A stretch of DNA of 6,299 nucleotides from contig PFMH01000018.1 of assembly GCA_002785325.1 (NCBI GenBank), positions 1-6,299 on the forward strand. The letters run 5' to 3'. The notes under the pieces were generated by a model. That model was not told where the DNA came from. It did no database searches and was given only the letters and a program-made list of their open reading frames with translations. Positions 5,399-6,299 of the stretch are shown here, one piece after another (the first letter of the stretch is position 1; each line of letters starts with the position of its first letter). The stretch comes from a bacterium (Candidatus Howlettbacteria) CG_4_10_14_0_8_um_filter_40_9 (GTDB taxonomy: Bacteria > Patescibacteriota > CPR2 > UBA1875 > GCA-2785325). Position numbers and translations under genes: made by a program.

Positions 5399-5428
5399 GG
5401 GGGTAGAATTATCAAAGCAAGTACATAG
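4370..5428 (+). CDS. IS30-family DDE transposase
   Basis: The enzyme cuts and rejoins DNA at the element's ends using a DDE active site. The 352-residue protein starts at an ATG seven bases after AAGGAG. An N-terminal helix-turn-helix occupies about residues 8-48 (LSQNDRDRIEALLKQGHEQK then KSTISREIKRN), typical of IS30. HWNPDEIAGRM (103-113) is the usual middle motif. The catalytic triad is read as D188 (FESDTIV), D246 (ITFDNG) and E276 (HAENVNKMIRRYIPKGSD, the IS30 signature around the Glu). PRKSLNYQTAKE (311-322) is the conserved C-terminal motif. No frameshift or internal stop is visible, so it may be active. The last nine residues (G344-T352) lie beyond the right inverted repeat and are probably read through from flanking DNA. 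Codons are richer in AAA and AGA than in the neighbouring cell-wall genes, consistent with foreign origin. Confidence 0.95.
   Translation: MKKKRYIHLSQNDRDRIEALLKQGHEQKEIAEVLKVNKSTISREIKRNRRNIRSRGGNKDGPYESTVAHHKAYLKRKYSKYQGKEIVQNDGLREYIIKGLKKHWNPDEIAGRMKLENQPFYASKNTIYAWLYSAWGQRYCKYLYSKRYHPKKQNKNKTGRVLIPNKKPITERPIGAINKTRYGRFESDTIVSGKRTRSKAALTVSIEVKTKYAGVRKIKNLKPLSNLNAILDINRNLQKVLSITFDNGIENTKHESIGVPTYFCDPYSSWQKPHAENVNKMIRRYIPKGSDISKYSDSYVKMAVDKINNKPRKSLNYQTAKELMIKNNLLKNASNITRQKVALGGRIIKAST
5385..5398. repeat. Right inverted repeat of the IS, inside the transposase gene
   Basis: AAAAAGTTGCACTT is the exact reverse complement of the left end at 4322-4335. It encodes K340-V-A-L343 of the transposase, so this DNA end serves both as binding site and as coding sequence. 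Confidence 0.75.
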
Positions 5429-5671
5429 TATCATAAATGGTTTGTCTGGTCAATACTTTTTTGAAGAAGTCATTTGTGGTAAAGTTGATAAGGATCAGAT
5501 TCTGATCTTTTGCGTTTCACGCGGTCGCCAGAATGACACAAGAATTGGATTACTGCGGTGTTTACCCTCATAACTTGATACGGGTGGCGGGAATGACAAT
5601 GGAGTGTCCGACTATTTTTGAATTTATGTCATTAGAATTTCCTTAGAAATTGTTAATTAGAGATTTAGCAT
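5429..5671. repeat. Gap with palindromes and AT-rich leader repeat, no gene seen
   Basis: After the transposase comes a 15-base palindrome GATCAGATTCTGATC (5493-5507) followed by TTTT, a weak terminator candidate. Two decayed copies of the dispersed repeat follow (CGCCAGAATGACA around 5526-5538, GGCGGGAATGACA at 5586-5598). From about 5621 to 5668 the sequence is AT-rich, with TTAGAATTTCC and AAATTGTTAATT, resembling the mreB leader repeat. TAGAAT at 5633-5638 could be a -10 for the PEGA gene, but no good -35 is visible. Confidence 0.5.
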
Positions 5672-6299
5672 ATGCACTCTTATTTCCCCCATTCACCATT
5701 TAAAATATTTGGATTTTTCTTAGTAGGTATCCTTTTCGGGATATCTTCTTTCGTCCTTATATACCTCGCAAGAGGATATGTTTTTGAACTTAATGGACTG
5801 AAACTTTCCTTCAGAAAAACGGGCATGATAATATTTTCATCAAGACCAAATGGGGCGAATGTTACGCTAGACGGGAAGATAGTGAAACAGAAATCTGGCA
5901 GTCCCCTATTTCCTTCAAGAATACCGGGCCTTTTGACGGGCGACTATGCCCTACGTCTAGAGAAAAGCGGATATCTCGCGTGGGAGAAAATTATGCATGT
6001 AGATGAAGAAGTGGTTTCGTGGGCCGACTATATCTTATTTTTTCCTGCGACTTCAAAAAAAGATTTGCTTATAGAAAATGGTAGAGTTTTAGGAGCAAAG
6101 GAGTCGCCGGATCTTAGAAAGATCGCCTACATTTATGAAAATACAGACAAAAAAAAGGAGCTGTGGTATTTCGATAATTTGGCTCTAGAAAAGACAAAAC
6201 TTTTCCCGGTAAAAAAAGAAGAGGTGACAGCAAATGGCGATTTTGATATAACGGATATAAAGTGGTCAGCAGACTCCTCAAAGATATTATTTACAAAGA
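5672..6299 (+). CDS. PEGA-domain membrane-anchored protein, 3' end cut off by the window
   Basis: The frame starts at ATG 5672, with TAG two codons upstream, and is open for 209 codons to the window's end. Residues 12-32 form one membrane span (IFGFFLVGILFGISSFVLIYL) after a short N-terminus, so the rest is probably outside the membrane as a signal-anchored protein. Residues 53 to about 118 are a PEGA domain: SSRPNGANVTLDGK (56-69), then a turn and GDYALRLEKSGYLAWEK (90-106). PEGA domains are beta-rich modules of surface proteins, thought to bind carbohydrate or cell-wall material. From about residue 130 the protein shows WD40-like/TolB-type propeller repeats (SPDLRKIAYIY, ELWYFDN, then DIKWSADSSKILFTK). 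This order of domains is common in candidate-phyla bacteria. No SD site precedes the ATG. The function could be envelope attachment or sensing; substrate unknown. Confidence 0.85.
   Translation, partial: MHSYFPHSPFKIFGFFLVGILFGISSFVLIYLARGYVFELNGLKLSFRKTGMIIFSSRPNGANVTLDGKIVKQKSGSPLFPSRIPGLLTGDYALRLEKSGYLAWEKIMHVDEEVVSWADYILFFPATSKKDLLIENGRVLGAKESPDLRKIAYIYENTDKKKELWYFDNLALEKTKLFPVKKEEVTANGDFDITDIKWSADSSKILFTK

Noticed and set aside
5364..5573. Plus-strand frame of 69 codons overlapping the transposase end
   Set aside because: It is out of frame with the transposase, has no SD site and continues into repeat DNA.

Overview
The window looks like chromosome from a small-genome, AT-leaning bacterium, most likely a candidate-phyla-radiation (Patescibacteria, Parcubacteria-like) lineage. 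This is an inference. It rests on the PEGA-domain surface protein with beta-propeller-like repeats, dispersed palindromic repeats of the GTCATTCCCG...CGGGAATCCAG type, short AT-rich repeats in front of start codons that lack Shine-Dalgarno (SD) sites, and an IS30-type element. No rRNA, tRNA or CRISPR array was seen, so the taxonomy is not fixed.

Layout, left to right. Positions 1-177 hold a degenerate palindromic repeat and two back-to-back terminator-like hairpins, one per strand. A minus-strand block follows, read right to left: murA (2016-3278), mreB (860-1861), a gap with very short hydrophobic ORFs (618-776), and an unrecognised 135-residue protein (178-585). murA makes the first committed peptidoglycan precursor and mreB organises cell-wall elongation, so the core of the block is cell-wall growth. 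Promoter-like sequences lie in front of murA, mreB and the 135-residue unit, so these may be separately promoted units rather than one strict operon.

Upstream of murA is a second minus-strand unit (3507-4018) of three very short ORFs with SD sites: a 41-residue protein with a hydrophobic N-terminus, a 30-residue protein with a hydrophobic tail, and a soluble 60-residue protein. The first two are closely coupled. The last two are separated by about 100 bases able to fold into a long stem-loop and a hairpin that would cover the SD site. The unit ends in a perfect 28-bp palindrome and a strong terminator. It is the least explained part of the window.

Positions 4019-4318 are a mosaic of degenerate dispersed repeats without a convincing gene. 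An IS30-family insertion sequence (about 4322-5398, transposase 4370-5428) follows. Its 14-bp inverted repeats are visible, and the right one lies inside the transposase reading frame. Another repeat-rich gap (5429-5671) leads to a plus-strand gene that starts at 5672 and runs off the end. It encodes a membrane-anchored PEGA-domain protein with WD40-like repeats.
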